DNA from: Deltaproteobacteria bacterium | Lineage (GTDB): Bacteria > Desulfobacterota > Desulfobacteria > Desulfobacterales > ETH-SRB1 | Direction: 5' to 3' | Length of the DNA stretch: 15,823 nucleotides | Assembly (NCBI GenBank): GCA_019314185.1 | Contig: JAFCZU010000130.1 | Coordinates: forward strand, 1-15,823 | In this document: in pieces, positions 1 to 8,100 of the stretch | How the letters are laid out: each line of letters starts with the position of its first letter | Numbering within the stretch: the stretch's first letter is position 1 | Notes under the pieces: generated by a model | Database searches by the model: none | Told to the model about the DNA's origin: nothing | What the model saw: only the letters and a program-made list of their open reading frames with translations | Made by a program: the position numbers and the translations under genes

Positions 1-310
1 TGAAAGGAATGGATTGATTCAGCGTTTTGAGTTTACACTTGATCTTTCGTGGAAGGTAATGAAAGATTTTTTGGAAGAACAAGGATTTGCTTTTAAACCT
101 TCACCCAAAGACACATTTCGGATGGCTCAACAGAGTAATTATATTACTTATGCGCAAGAGCTGATTGATGGGTTAGATATAAGAAATGAGCTTTCACATG
201 ATTATAGCGGTGAAAAATTTGAACGTTTGGAGCAGGAATTAAGGGAAGAAACCTTTGTTGCATTAGAAAAACTGCACCTCTTTTTTGTAAATGAAAAAAC
301 AAATGGTTAG
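1..310 (+). CDS. HEPN-type nucleotidyltransferase substrate-binding protein (HI0074 family), 5'-truncated
   Basis: The reading frame is open from the first bases of the window, so the true start lies upstream. The visible part reads ERNGLIQRFEF, a typical HI0074-family helix that normally sits about 35-40 residues into a protein of 130-145 residues. A TTG at 14 could be read as a start but is internal to this conserved helix. At the codons starting at 182 the protein has RNELSHDY, which matches the HEPN signature R-X4-H-X-Y. In HEPN/MNT toxin-antitoxin systems this motif forms the RNase site, and its Tyr is the residue AMPylated by the partner nucleotidyltransferase. The stop overlaps the start region of the downstream nucleotidyltransferase, as expected for a two-gene module. 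Whether this pair is an active toxin-antitoxin system or the less studied HI0073/HI0074 type cannot be told from sequence. Confidence 0.85.
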   Translation, partial: ERNGLIQRFEFTLDLSWKVMKDFLEEQGFAFKPSPKDTFRMAQQSNYITYAQELIDGLDIRNELSHDYSGEKFERLEQELREETFVALEKLHLFFVNEKTNG

Positions 311-656
311 GCCCGGTTATTCCATGAATGAAAAAGAAAAAAATGCTTTTGGACTTACCAACAGGGATATTAAAACATTACAGGATATTTTTAAAAAACA
401 TCCTGATGTGCAAAAAGTTTTTATATTTGGGAGTCGGGCTAAAGGAACTTACAAACCAGGCAGTGATGTTGACCTGGCAATAATGAACGAAGGTGTTAAA
501 GATACGTTTCTCCGCGAAATGGAAAGCGATTTTGAAGACAGCAGCCTGCCCTATACCGTTGATTTGGTAAACTATCACACCATAAAACATCCCGAACTGA
601 AAAATCATATTGACAGGGTCGGATTGCCTTTTTATGAAAAATTGGTAGGGGAGTAA
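291..656 (+). CDS. MNT-type minimal nucleotidyltransferase (HI0073/MntA-like)
   Basis: A small nucleotidyltransferase of up to 121 residues. It carries the polymerase-beta-fold signature GSX10DXD (G47-S48 to D59-V60-D61, reading GSRAKGTYKPGSDVD) and a likely third metal-binding Asp at D91 (YTVDLV). Minimal nucleotidyltransferases of this class pair with HEPN proteins; in characterised MntA/HepT pairs the enzyme neutralises the toxin by AMPylating the Tyr of its R-X4-H-X-Y motif. The ORF can start at ATG 291 (20-nt overlap with the upstream gene), ATG 303 or ATG 324. None has a clear Shine-Dalgarno, so translation may be coupled to the upstream gene. Family assignment is firm, the toxin-antitoxin role is inference. 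Confidence 0.85.
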   Translation: MKKQMVRPGYSMNEKEKNAFGLTNRDIKTLQDIFKKHPDVQKVFIFGSRAKGTYKPGSDVDLAIMNEGVKDTFLREMESDFEDSSLPYTVDLVNYHTIKHPELKNHIDRVGLPFYEKLVGE

Positions 657-807
657 CAGATGCCTTAGAGTTCGGCGGCCTGAGGGTTCGGGGGTTCGGT
701 GTTGCGTTTTGATTAGCGCTGGTGAAAAAGGTTTCCAGTACCTGCCGAGCGGCTTCCAGATGACCGGCCATACAGTAAAGAAGAGCCAAGGAAGAATCTT
801 GAAAATA
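657..807. other. Convergent gap with GGGTTCGG-type repeats and a possible TPR remnant
   Basis: This 151-bp gap between the ends of the nucleotidyltransferase and phoR genes looks richer in GC than its surroundings. The + strand contains repeated ggttcgg units at about 666-700. On the minus strand, directly after the phoR stop and in the same frame, the codons from 807 to about 720 read like a helical repeat (ALLYCMAGHLEAARQVLE), resembling part of a tetratricopeptide helix pair. It then runs into a repeat-derived NPRTLRPPNS stretch. No start codon with a ribosome site and no rho-independent terminator were seen. It may be a gene scrap or chance coding of a repeat. Confidence 0.3.
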
Positions 808-2601
808 TTATGTTTTGGGCAGATGGATTGTGAAGGCGCTTCCTTTGCCAGGCGCACTTTCAACTGATATCCTGCCGTCGTGAGTCTGAACAATATGTTT
901 TGCGATGGCAAGCCCAAGTCCTGTGCCGCCTAATTCACGGCTTCTGGCCTTATCAACCCTGTAAAATCTTTCAAAAAGACGGGGAAGATGTTTTTTGGCG
1001 ATTCCTTTGCCATGGTCTTTAATGTTGATTATTATCTCTTTTCCCATTGAAAAACACTCGATATATACAGCGCTTTCTTTTTCGCTGTATTTTATGGCAT
1101 TATCAAGGATATTAACTATGGCCTGGTCAAGAAGTGCGGGATCGATTTTTGCGGTAATTTCTTTATCACAAATAGACTTGATATGAATATTTTTTTTATC
1201 TGCTTTTGCCTGACAAACCTGAATTGCCATCTCTAAAACATCTTTGATAGATCCTGTTTCAAACTTCATCTCTTTTTTATTAGCTTCTTGTTTTCCCGTA
1301 TCTTTCTGTTCGATTCTTGACAGGGTCAGAAGATCGTCAACTATGGCATCAAGACGATTAATGTGCTTAATGATAATCCCGAAAAAGCGTTCAATATCTT
1401 CAGGCTTTTCAACTGTTCCGTCATGAAGGGTCTCTACAAAACCTTTGATGGCTGTTAAAGGTGTTTTAATTTCATGAGAAACATTGGCAACAAAATCACG
1501 CCGGACATTTTCAAGATGTCTGAGTTTTGTGACATCATTTATTACAACAAGTATGCCGATGCGTTTTTTTCCTGCATCTTGAAGCGGAGAGCTGTGTATA
1601 TTCAGAATGTGTTCTTCATCGTGGCTTAAAACAATATCATCTTCAATCGATTCTGCACTCAAAAGCGCCTTTTTAATAAAACGCTGCAATTCTGAGACCC
1701 TTATCGCCTCTTGAATGCTTTGCCCCTGAAACTTTTCAGGCTTGTCATTAAATATTCTGGCTGCCACCTGATTTATGCTGATGATGCATTCATCCATATC
1801 CACGGCAATTACTCCTTCCAGCATGCTGGAAAGAACGGTTTCCAGTTCATTTTTCTGGCGTATGGCGGTTTTTATTCTGCTGTCAAGCTGGGCCGCCATC
1901 TGGTTCATTGCTTCACCAAGGGCTGTCATCTCTTTTGTATCAGGCGCCGGAATCCTGTGGGCCAGGTCGCCTTCGGCAAAAATATCTGCGCTCTTTTTCA
2001 TCTCCCCCAGGGGCCTGCTGATACGCCGAGCGACAAACAGGCTGATTATTGCCGCAAGCAAAGCTATGAGCAATCCTCCCAACGCAAATTTTCTTTGTAT
2101 GGACTTTAAAGCGTTATCTACAGAGGTTACAGGGATTGAGGTTCTTAAAACACCCAGTATTTTATTATCCTTTACCAGAGGCACTGCAACATACATCATT
2201 TTTTGCTGAAGTGTTCTGCTGAATCTTGTTGAATTGCCGGTATTTCCGCTGATCGCCGCTCTTACTTCTTTTCTGTCGGCATGGTTGTCCATGCTGCTGG
2301 GGTTTTCTTTTGAATCGCCGATTACTTTGCCGGAAGGAAGCACAACTGTTATACGAGTCTCTGAAACCCCGCCGATTTCTTTGCAGGCCAGGTCAACAGA
2401 TTTTTCATTTAGATGTGAAAGGTGTTTGATGATCCGGCTTTCCAGCAATTTCGCCCTGGTTTCAAGAACGTCTGCCGTCTGCGCAAAGAAGAAACTTCGC
2501 ATGGCATCAGAAGCATACCAGCTCACGGCAGTTAGAGAAATGAGAATAATCAGCAAATATGAAGGATATAATTGACTGATCAACCGTTTCTTTTTCTTCA
2601 T
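808..2601 (-). CDS. phoR: PhoR-type membrane sensor histidine kinase
   Basis: A 597-residue transmembrane histidine kinase, the probable phosphate-sensing partner of PhoB. A first membrane segment (about residues 12-31) and a second (about 172-191) flank a periplasmic sensor of about 135 residues. Then come a HAMP linker (about 192-245), a PAS domain (about 250-355), a HisKA dimerisation domain with the phosphoacceptor H376 in NVSHEIKTPL, and a HATPase_c domain with an N box (N497/N501), a G1 box (DHGKG at 529-533) and a G2 box (GTGLGL at 559-564). The start ATG overlaps the phoB stop by one base (TAATG), which implies translational coupling. PhoR-family kinases of this layout usually respond to phosphate, but no pst/phoU genes lie in the window, so the signal is inferred from family resemblance. 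Confidence 0.87.
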   Translation of the reverse strand: MKKKKRLISQLYPSYLLIILISLTAVSWYASDAMRSFFFAQTADVLETRAKLLESRIIKHLSHLNEKSVDLACKEIGGVSETRITVVLPSGKVIGDSKENPSSMDNHADRKEVRAAISGNTGNSTRFSRTLQQKMMYVAVPLVKDNKILGVLRTSIPVTSVDNALKSIQRKFALGGLLIALLAAIISLFVARRISRPLGEMKKSADIFAEGDLAHRIPAPDTKEMTALGEAMNQMAAQLDSRIKTAIRQKNELETVLSSMLEGVIAVDMDECIISINQVAARIFNDKPEKFQGQSIQEAIRVSELQRFIKKALLSAESIEDDIVLSHDEEHILNIHSSPLQDAGKKRIGILVVINDVTKLRHLENVRRDFVANVSHEIKTPLTAIKGFVETLHDGTVEKPEDIERFFGIIIKHINRLDAIVDDLLTLSRIEQKDTGKQEANKKEMKFETGSIKDVLEMAIQVCQAKADKKNIHIKSICDKEITAKIDPALLDQAIVNILDNAIKYSEKESAVYIECFSMGKEIIINIKDHGKGIAKKHLPRLFERFYRVDKARSRELGGTGLGLAIAKHIVQTHDGRISVESAPGKGSAFTIHLPKT

Positions 2602-3290
2602 TATGTCTCCCTGAATCTATATCCGACACCACGGACTGTTTCGATATATTTGCCGCAAGGCCCGAGTTTTTTCCGCAATCCGACAATCTGGACATCAACG
2701 CTGCGATCCGTAACAGGATAATCATCTCCCCTGATTGAATCAACGATTTTGAAACGTGTAAAAACCCAGCCAGGCCGTCTCGCAAGCAGATAAAGGATTT
2801 GAAACTCGGTAAATGTCAATTCAACATGCGATCCTCCGGCCAGTACTTTGCGCCGACCCGGATCGATTTCAAGTTCATATATCTGAATAATTAAAGAATC
2901 ATCAACCTCTTCCCGCACCTTTCTTCGAATAACAGCCTTAACCCGTGCAAGCAGGATTCTAGGGCTGAACGGTTTGGTAACATAGTCATCAGCGCCAAGT
3001 TCCAGCCCGGTTACGATGTCTGCTTCTTCGCCTTTTGCAGATAACATAATGATGGGGACCTGTCGGGTTTCCGGTTTATTTTTCAGCCTTTTGGCTACCT
3101 CCAGACCATCAATGCCGGGCAGCATGAGATCGAGCAGAATCAAATCGAAGGTCTCGGATCCTGCTTTACTCAGTGCCTGTTCTCCGGTTGCTGCGCAAAT
3201 AACCTTGTATCCTTCTCTAATTAGATTATATCTAACCAGTTCCAGAATATCCTCTTCATCATCTACAACAAGAATTTTATTGTCAGTCAT
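2601..3290 (-). CDS. phoB: PhoB-type response regulator (OmpR/PhoB family)
   Basis: A 229-residue cytoplasmic response regulator. The N-terminal receiver domain (1-120) has the acidic pair D10/D11, the phosphoacceptor D54 in LLDLMLPG, the switch S84 and the conserved K106 in VTKPFSP. The C-terminal half (about 130-228) is a winged helix of the OmpR/PhoB type with the recognition region ending in RSVDVQIVGLRKKLG and the terminal hairpin VRGVGYRF. The length equals the usual PhoB length. The ATG at 3290 is preceded on the minus strand by a modest AAGAGAA ribosome site. It is the first gene of a phoB-phoR operon. Assignment to phosphate control rests on family similarity and the adjacent PhoR-like kinase; a related regulator with another signal is possible. 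Confidence 0.88.
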   Translation of the reverse strand: MTDNKILVVDDEEDILELVRYNLIREGYKVICAATGEQALSKAGSETFDLILLDLMLPGIDGLEVAKRLKNKPETRQVPIIMLSAKGEEADIVTGLELGADDYVTKPFSPRILLARVKAVIRRKVREEVDDSLIIQIYELEIDPGRRKVLAGGSHVELTFTEFQILYLLARRPGWVFTRFKIVDSIRGDDYPVTDRSVDVQIVGLRKKLGPCGKYIETVRGVGYRFRET

Positions 3291-3312
3291 AATATGTTTC
3301 TCTTGCAGAGAA

Positions 3313-3341
3313 ATTATAATACTTAAGTTACGAAACGGTTA
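3313..3341 (-). promoter_or_regulatory. phoB: Possible weak phoB promoter
   Basis: A perfect -10 hexamer TATAAT on the minus strand (3318-3313) lies about 23 bp upstream of the phoB start codon. No good -35 hexamer is present at 16-18 bp spacing (the best is TAACCG at 3341-3336), which would fit an activator-dependent promoter. The sequence just upstream (CTAACCGTTTCGTAACTT) has two loosely similar TAAC units but is not a clear Pho box. Confidence 0.3.
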
Positions 3342-3401
3342 GTATATTATTAGATTTATGTTTAAAATACAAACTCAAGTTTTTATCTGATCCATCAAAA
3401 C

Positions 3402-3430
3402 TTGACACATAAGCCCAATTTCCCTATACT
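3402..3430 (+). promoter_or_regulatory. Consensus sigma-70 promoter for the HAD phosphatase gene
   Basis: TTGACA at 3402-3407, a spacer of exactly 17 bp, and TATACT at 3425-3430 make a near-consensus housekeeping promoter pointing toward the gene at 3565. Transcription would begin at about 3437 and leave a 5' leader of about 130 nt, in which no riboswitch was recognised. Confidence 0.7.
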
Positions 3431-3564
3431 TATGCTCCGAAAAAACAAATTTTGTAATATGGAATTAGTGGCATCCATTGTCGTGACAGAATGAACCAAC
3501 CTTAACATATCAATTCAACATCATTTGGAGCAGATGTCTAAAGCCGTGGCGCTGAGATGCAATT

Positions 3565-4794
3565 GTGGACGAGATGTTAATGAGCAATGACATAATAAGC
3601 CGACAGGAGATATTTACGTTAAAGCAGTTTTACGATCTTATGGTTAAGACCAGAGACCTGCGCCTGCAGATTGTGGAAGATATCTTTAATAACAGACCTA
3701 TAGTTCCTACCTGTATAGGTTCGCTGGCAAATGCACATGTCTCACTTTTAAATATTCCTCTTGAGCAGAAAAAAAGAATCCTTGTTACAGGCGGTTCCAA
3801 AAAGATAAAAGTTGATCTGACATACGAGATCACGGAACTTGAAAAAGATATTTTCTATCTTGAAAACGGCGAACAGGCATTTATTGAGTATCTGGGAAAG
3901 ATACATTCTGATTTCCGAATGTATCTCGATATTGGTGTAATAAAATTAAAGGGCATGCAATTTAATTGCTTTATGACAGATCGCGACGGCACGATAAACA
4001 ATTACTGCGGTAGATACCGTTCTTCTGTCCAGTCTGTTTATAATTCAGTTTTTATTACCCGTTTTGCGAAAAAAAGAACTGTTTGTCCAATAATTATAAC
4101 CTCCGCTCCTCTTGAAAATTTTGGGATTGTTGATGTGAGTGTTAACCCAGGAAAAACTTTAATTTATGCTGCTTCAAAAGGCAGAGAATTTATCGATCTT
4201 ACCGGGAAACGAAGATATTGCCATATAGACGGACAAAAGCAAATCCTTCTTGATAAGCTGAACCAGAGGCTTTCCGATCTGGTAAAAGATCCGTTCTTTG
4301 AGAAGTTTTCATTGATCGGCTCTGGATTACAGCTAAAATTCGGGCAAACTACAATAGCGCGCCAGAATATAACCAATTCCATATCTGAAGACGAATCAGA
4401 TGCGTTCCTGAAGAAGATTAGGAAAATTGTTTTTGAACTCGATCCAAAAAGAAAAAATTTTGTAATTAAGGATACAGGTCTTGATATCGAAATAATTTTG
4501 ACAATTGAAGATTGTCAATGCGGGTTCAAAGATTTTGACAAGGCAGATGCTGTAAAATATCTTAATTCGGAATTAAACTTTGATATGACAAAAGGACCCC
4601 ATCTTGTATGCGGAGATACATTATCTGATATTCCGATGATAGAGGCGTTTTTAGATAGAACAAGTGATATGTGGTCGATTTTTGTGACAAAAGATAATGA
4701 GCTTGCTGGAAAGGTGAAATATATATGTCCGAATTCCGTTATTGTGCCTGAGCCGGATATGCTTGTAGCAATTCTGGGTTTTTTGTCTATATAG
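3565..4794 (+). CDS. HAD-superfamily sugar phosphatase, trehalose-6-phosphate phosphatase-like (OtsB-like)
   Basis: A 409-residue cytoplasmic protein with HAD motifs: motif I D139-R-D141-G-T143, motif II Ser at S180 (IITSAPL), a candidate motif III Lys at K205, and motif IV G350-D351-T-L-S-D355. The segment FDKADAVKYL (325-334) resembles the K-G-D-A-V block of trehalose-6-phosphate phosphatases, which suggests removal of phosphate from trehalose 6-phosphate or a similar sugar phosphate. The first 130 residues precede motif I and were not recognised; OtsB proteins usually have motif I close to the N-terminus and are only about 250-270 residues long. Possible starts are GTG 3565, ATG 3574 and ATG 3580; the last has a GGACGAG element about 6 nt upstream and may be the real one. 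The neighbouring GH65/HAD gene supports a disaccharide role. No otsA is in the window. Confidence 0.65.
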   Translation: MDEMLMSNDIISRQEIFTLKQFYDLMVKTRDLRLQIVEDIFNNRPIVPTCIGSLANAHVSLLNIPLEQKKRILVTGGSKKIKVDLTYEITELEKDIFYLENGEQAFIEYLGKIHSDFRMYLDIGVIKLKGMQFNCFMTDRDGTINNYCGRYRSSVQSVYNSVFITRFAKKRTVCPIIITSAPLENFGIVDVSVNPGKTLIYAASKGREFIDLTGKRRYCHIDGQKQILLDKLNQRLSDLVKDPFFEKFSLIGSGLQLKFGQTTIARQNITNSISEDESDAFLKKIRKIVFELDPKRKNFVIKDTGLDIEIILTIEDCQCGFKDFDKADAVKYLNSELNFDMTKGPHLVCGDTLSDIPMIEAFLDRTSDMWSIFVTKDNELAGKVKYICPNSVIVPEPDMLVAILGFLSI

Positions 4795-4850
4795 CGGAAA
4801 TAGAAATTTACAAACACAAAAAAAGTGAGTTTTATAATTTAAATTACTCT

Positions 4851-5059
4851 GCGGATAGGTAATTAAATTTGAAAAAGTCTGAAACTTACGCAATAAGTGA
4901 CCCTAAGAGAAAAAACAGCATACAAAAAATAACAAAACTGCTTTTGTTAATTGAAATTAATAAATCATACTAAAGATGTCTTATGATCGGCTGTTTTTTC
5001 TTAAGGCTCACTAATTCGTTCAAACAGTCAGCCCTTTTCAAATTTAATTACCTATCAGC
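4851..5059. repeat. About 209-bp imperfect palindromic element (MITE-like)
   Basis: The gap 4795-5118 holds a large inverted repeat. The left arm (4851-4919) and right arm (4990-5059) are about 70 bp each. Their outer ends match perfectly over 22 bp (4854-4875 against 5035-5056), their inner ends match over 10 bp (aaaaaacagc at 4910-4919 against gctgtttttt at 4990-4999), and the middle is degenerate. The 70-bp centre holds a small hairpin, AACAAAA-CTGC-TTTTGTT (4931-4948). No coding frame and no obvious target-site duplication were found. The shape fits a non-autonomous transposable element or a structured repeat; it separates the two sugar genes and could affect their co-transcription. Confidence 0.7.
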
Positions 5060-5118
5060 TCCGTAGTAAAAATGAGTTTGTAACTTTTTGGAATGATGAA
5101 AAAAAAGGGTAATATATA

Positions 5119-8100
5119 ATGGCTTTAACAAAAATGAAAGGTGTTATTTTTGATTTGGATGGTGTTATAACCGGTACGGCTCGTGTGCATGCGCTGGCCT
5201 GGGAAAGTATGTTCAACGACTTTCTTAAAAAAAATGCCAAGAAGGAAAATATACCTTTTGTGCCTTTTGACAGCGATTACGATTACCTTCAATACGTTGA
5301 CGGCAAACCAAGACCCGAGGGAGTTAAAAGTTTTCTTGAATCAAGAGGAATTGAATTGTCCTTTGGAGAGCTTGACGATCCTCCCGACTCGGATACTATA
5401 TGCGGCATGGGAAACAGGAAGAATCTGGATTTTCAGAAAATGCTGCGCCGGGAAGGGCCTGACGTGTTTGAGAGTTCGGTGAAATTTGTTAAATGTCTTA
5501 AGAAAAAGGGCATAAAAGTCGGTGTAGCTTCTTCCAGCCGGAACTGCCGGCTTATTTTGCAGCTTGCGGGAATCGAGGACTTGTTTGAAACAAGGGTGGA
5601 TGGAGAAGTTTCATGCGAGCTGAATCTAAAGGGAAAGCCTGATCCTGATATTTTTGTAACAGCAGCTCGGAACCTTGGCCTCATGCCGGGCGAGTGTATG
5701 GTTGTTGAAGATGCCATCTCGGGTGTTAAGGCGGGCAGAAACGGTAATTTCGGTCTGACTCTTGGAATAGCGAGGAGCATTGACGGCGAAATACTATGTT
5801 GCAATGGCGCAGACATGGTTGTCCGTGATCTTGGAGAAATAAGCATCAAGGACATAGAAAACTGGTTTAAGTATGGGATTGATGAGCATGGCTGGAACTT
5901 GACCTATCACGATTTTTATCCGGAAAAGGAAAAGCTGAGAGAAACCTTATGCACGGTCGGGAACGGTTATCTCGGAATAAGAGGATGTTTTGAGGGAGAG
6001 AGCGCATCAGAAGTTCATTATCCTGGAACCTATATTGCCGGTGTATATAACAGGCTTGGCACAAAGATCCATAATAAAACAATTTACAACAACGATTTTG
6101 TAAATTGTCCTAATTTACTTTTAATTGAATTTAGAGTCGGAACCGGCGATTTTCTGAGCCCTCTCAAAATGGAACTTTTAAGTTATACGCAGACCTTAAG
6201 TTTGCGTGACGGGGTTTTGGAAAGATCGTTTATATTCAACGACGGGCTTGGCAGAATTACCAGTATTCGTAGCAAGCGGCTCGCAAGTATGGCCGACCCG
6301 CACATTTGTGCTGTTAAGTATGAAATTACACCTGTTAATTATTCGGAGATAATTACTCTGCGATCTTCTATTGATGGTAATGTAATAAATGACGGTGTTG
6401 AGCGTTATCGCCAGCTCAACTCAAAACACCTGTCTTTGGTAGCTCATGGAGAGTCGCGGGATGGGATATTTCTTCATGTTCAAACCAACCGCTCAAAATG
6501 CCAGATTTTTATGAACGCAAGGACAGTTATTTACCAAAACGGGAAAAAACTGAGAATAGCGAAGGGTCTTTCCAAAAAGAAAGCGAGGATATCTGAAGAA
6601 ATAAAAATTGAGGTTCGGCCAAACACAACATATGCGGTGGAAAAATATGTCAGTGTTTACACGTCGCTGGACAGGGGTATCTCAAATCCCAAAAAGGCGG
6701 CACAAGATGCTGTTTCGCAGATTAAATCATTTAAAAAGATTTATCTTGTTCACGCCAAAACCTGGGAATCTCTCTGGGATAGAGCCGACATCAGGATCAG
6801 CGGTGACAGGTTTTTGCAAAAAACCACGCGTTTGCATATTTATCACCTGCTGGTTACGGCATCTCCTCACAACATAGTTATTGATGCGGGAATGCCTGCA
6901 CGTGGGCTTCACGGCGAAGCATACAGGGGGCATATTTTCTGGGATGAACTTTATATACTGCCTTTTTATAATATACGTTTTCCGGAAATCACCAGGGCGC
7001 TTCTCATGTACAGGTATAACCGTCTAAATGATGCAAAAAGATATGCGGCTCAAAACAGTTACAAGGGAGCTATGTATCCGTGGCAGACTGCGGACAGCGG
7101 AGTCGAGGAAACTCAGGAGGTTCACTTTAATCCAAAAGATGGTTCCTGGGGGCCGGACTTAAGCCGTCTTCAAAGGCATGTATCAATCGCTGTTTTTCAT
7201 AATGTATGGAAATATGTTTCCGACACAGGCGACAGAAAATTTCTTGAAGATTACGGTGCTGAAATCATGCTGGAAATTGCCCGTTTCTGGGCAAGTGTCG
7301 CTACGTATGATGCTGACACGGAGAAGTACCACATCAAAGGCGTTATGGGGCCTGACGAGTTCCATGAACAGCTTCCCGGCGCTGCTGAACACGGCCTTAA
7401 GGATAACGCATATACAAATGTAATGGTGGTATGGCTGCTTGAAAAGAGCCTTGAGCTTATTGAGAGTCTTCCAAAGAAAACCCTTGTGAGGTTGAAGGGA
7501 AAGGTTGGTTTTAGAGCTGGGGAAATCAAGAGATGGCAGGAAATCGCTGACAATATGAATATCGTTATGCTTGATGGAAAAATCATCAGTCAGTTTGACG
7601 GTTATAAGGTTCTTAAAGAGCTGGATTGGGATTATTATCGAAATAAATACGGCGATATACACCGCCTCGATCGTATTCTGAAAGCCGAAGGCAATTCCCC
7701 TGATTTATATAAGGTTACAAAGCAGGCAGACACCTTGATGATGTTTTATGTTCTTGCCCCCGGCGAGGTGCAGCGCATCCTGAAGCATTTGGGATATAAG
7801 GTTGATGATGCAATTCAATTGCTGAGGGATAATTATAGATATTACGAAAAAAGAACCAGTCATGGCTCGACCCTCATGAAAAGCGATATCTTTGATACCC
7901 AGGGAGGAACCACTATCGAAGGAATCCACAGCGGGGTCATGGCAGGCAGCCTTGATATTATTATGAGGTGTTTTGCAGGAATAAATCTTTCCGGCATCAT
8001 GCCTGAACTAAATCCGCATATGCCGGGGCACTGGAATATGCTTGCTTTCAGAATATTACATAGAAACATCTGGTATGATCTTGAAATTATGCAGAAAAGT

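Noticed and set aside
378..917. Minus-strand ORF of 179 codons antisense to the nucleotidyltransferase and phoR 3' end
   Set aside because: It overlaps two well-supported genes, has no recognisable domain and no ribosome site; it is a shadow frame.
3291..3564. Pho box upstream of phoB
   Set aside because: Only loosely similar TAAC units were found; no pair of CTGTCAT-like repeats with the 11-bp periodicity of a real Pho box.
3437..3564. Riboswitch in the 130-nt leader of the HAD phosphatase gene
   Set aside because: No stable stem series or known riboswitch motif could be recognised.
4851..5059. Rho-independent terminator of the HAD phosphatase gene
   Set aside because: The arms are far too long and separated by 70 bp, and no G/C-rich stem with a following T-run is present; a repeat element explains it better.
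7183..7662. 159-codon minus-strand ORF inside the GH65 gene
   Set aside because: It is opposite a strongly conserved coding region and shows no domain; a shadow of GH65 codons.
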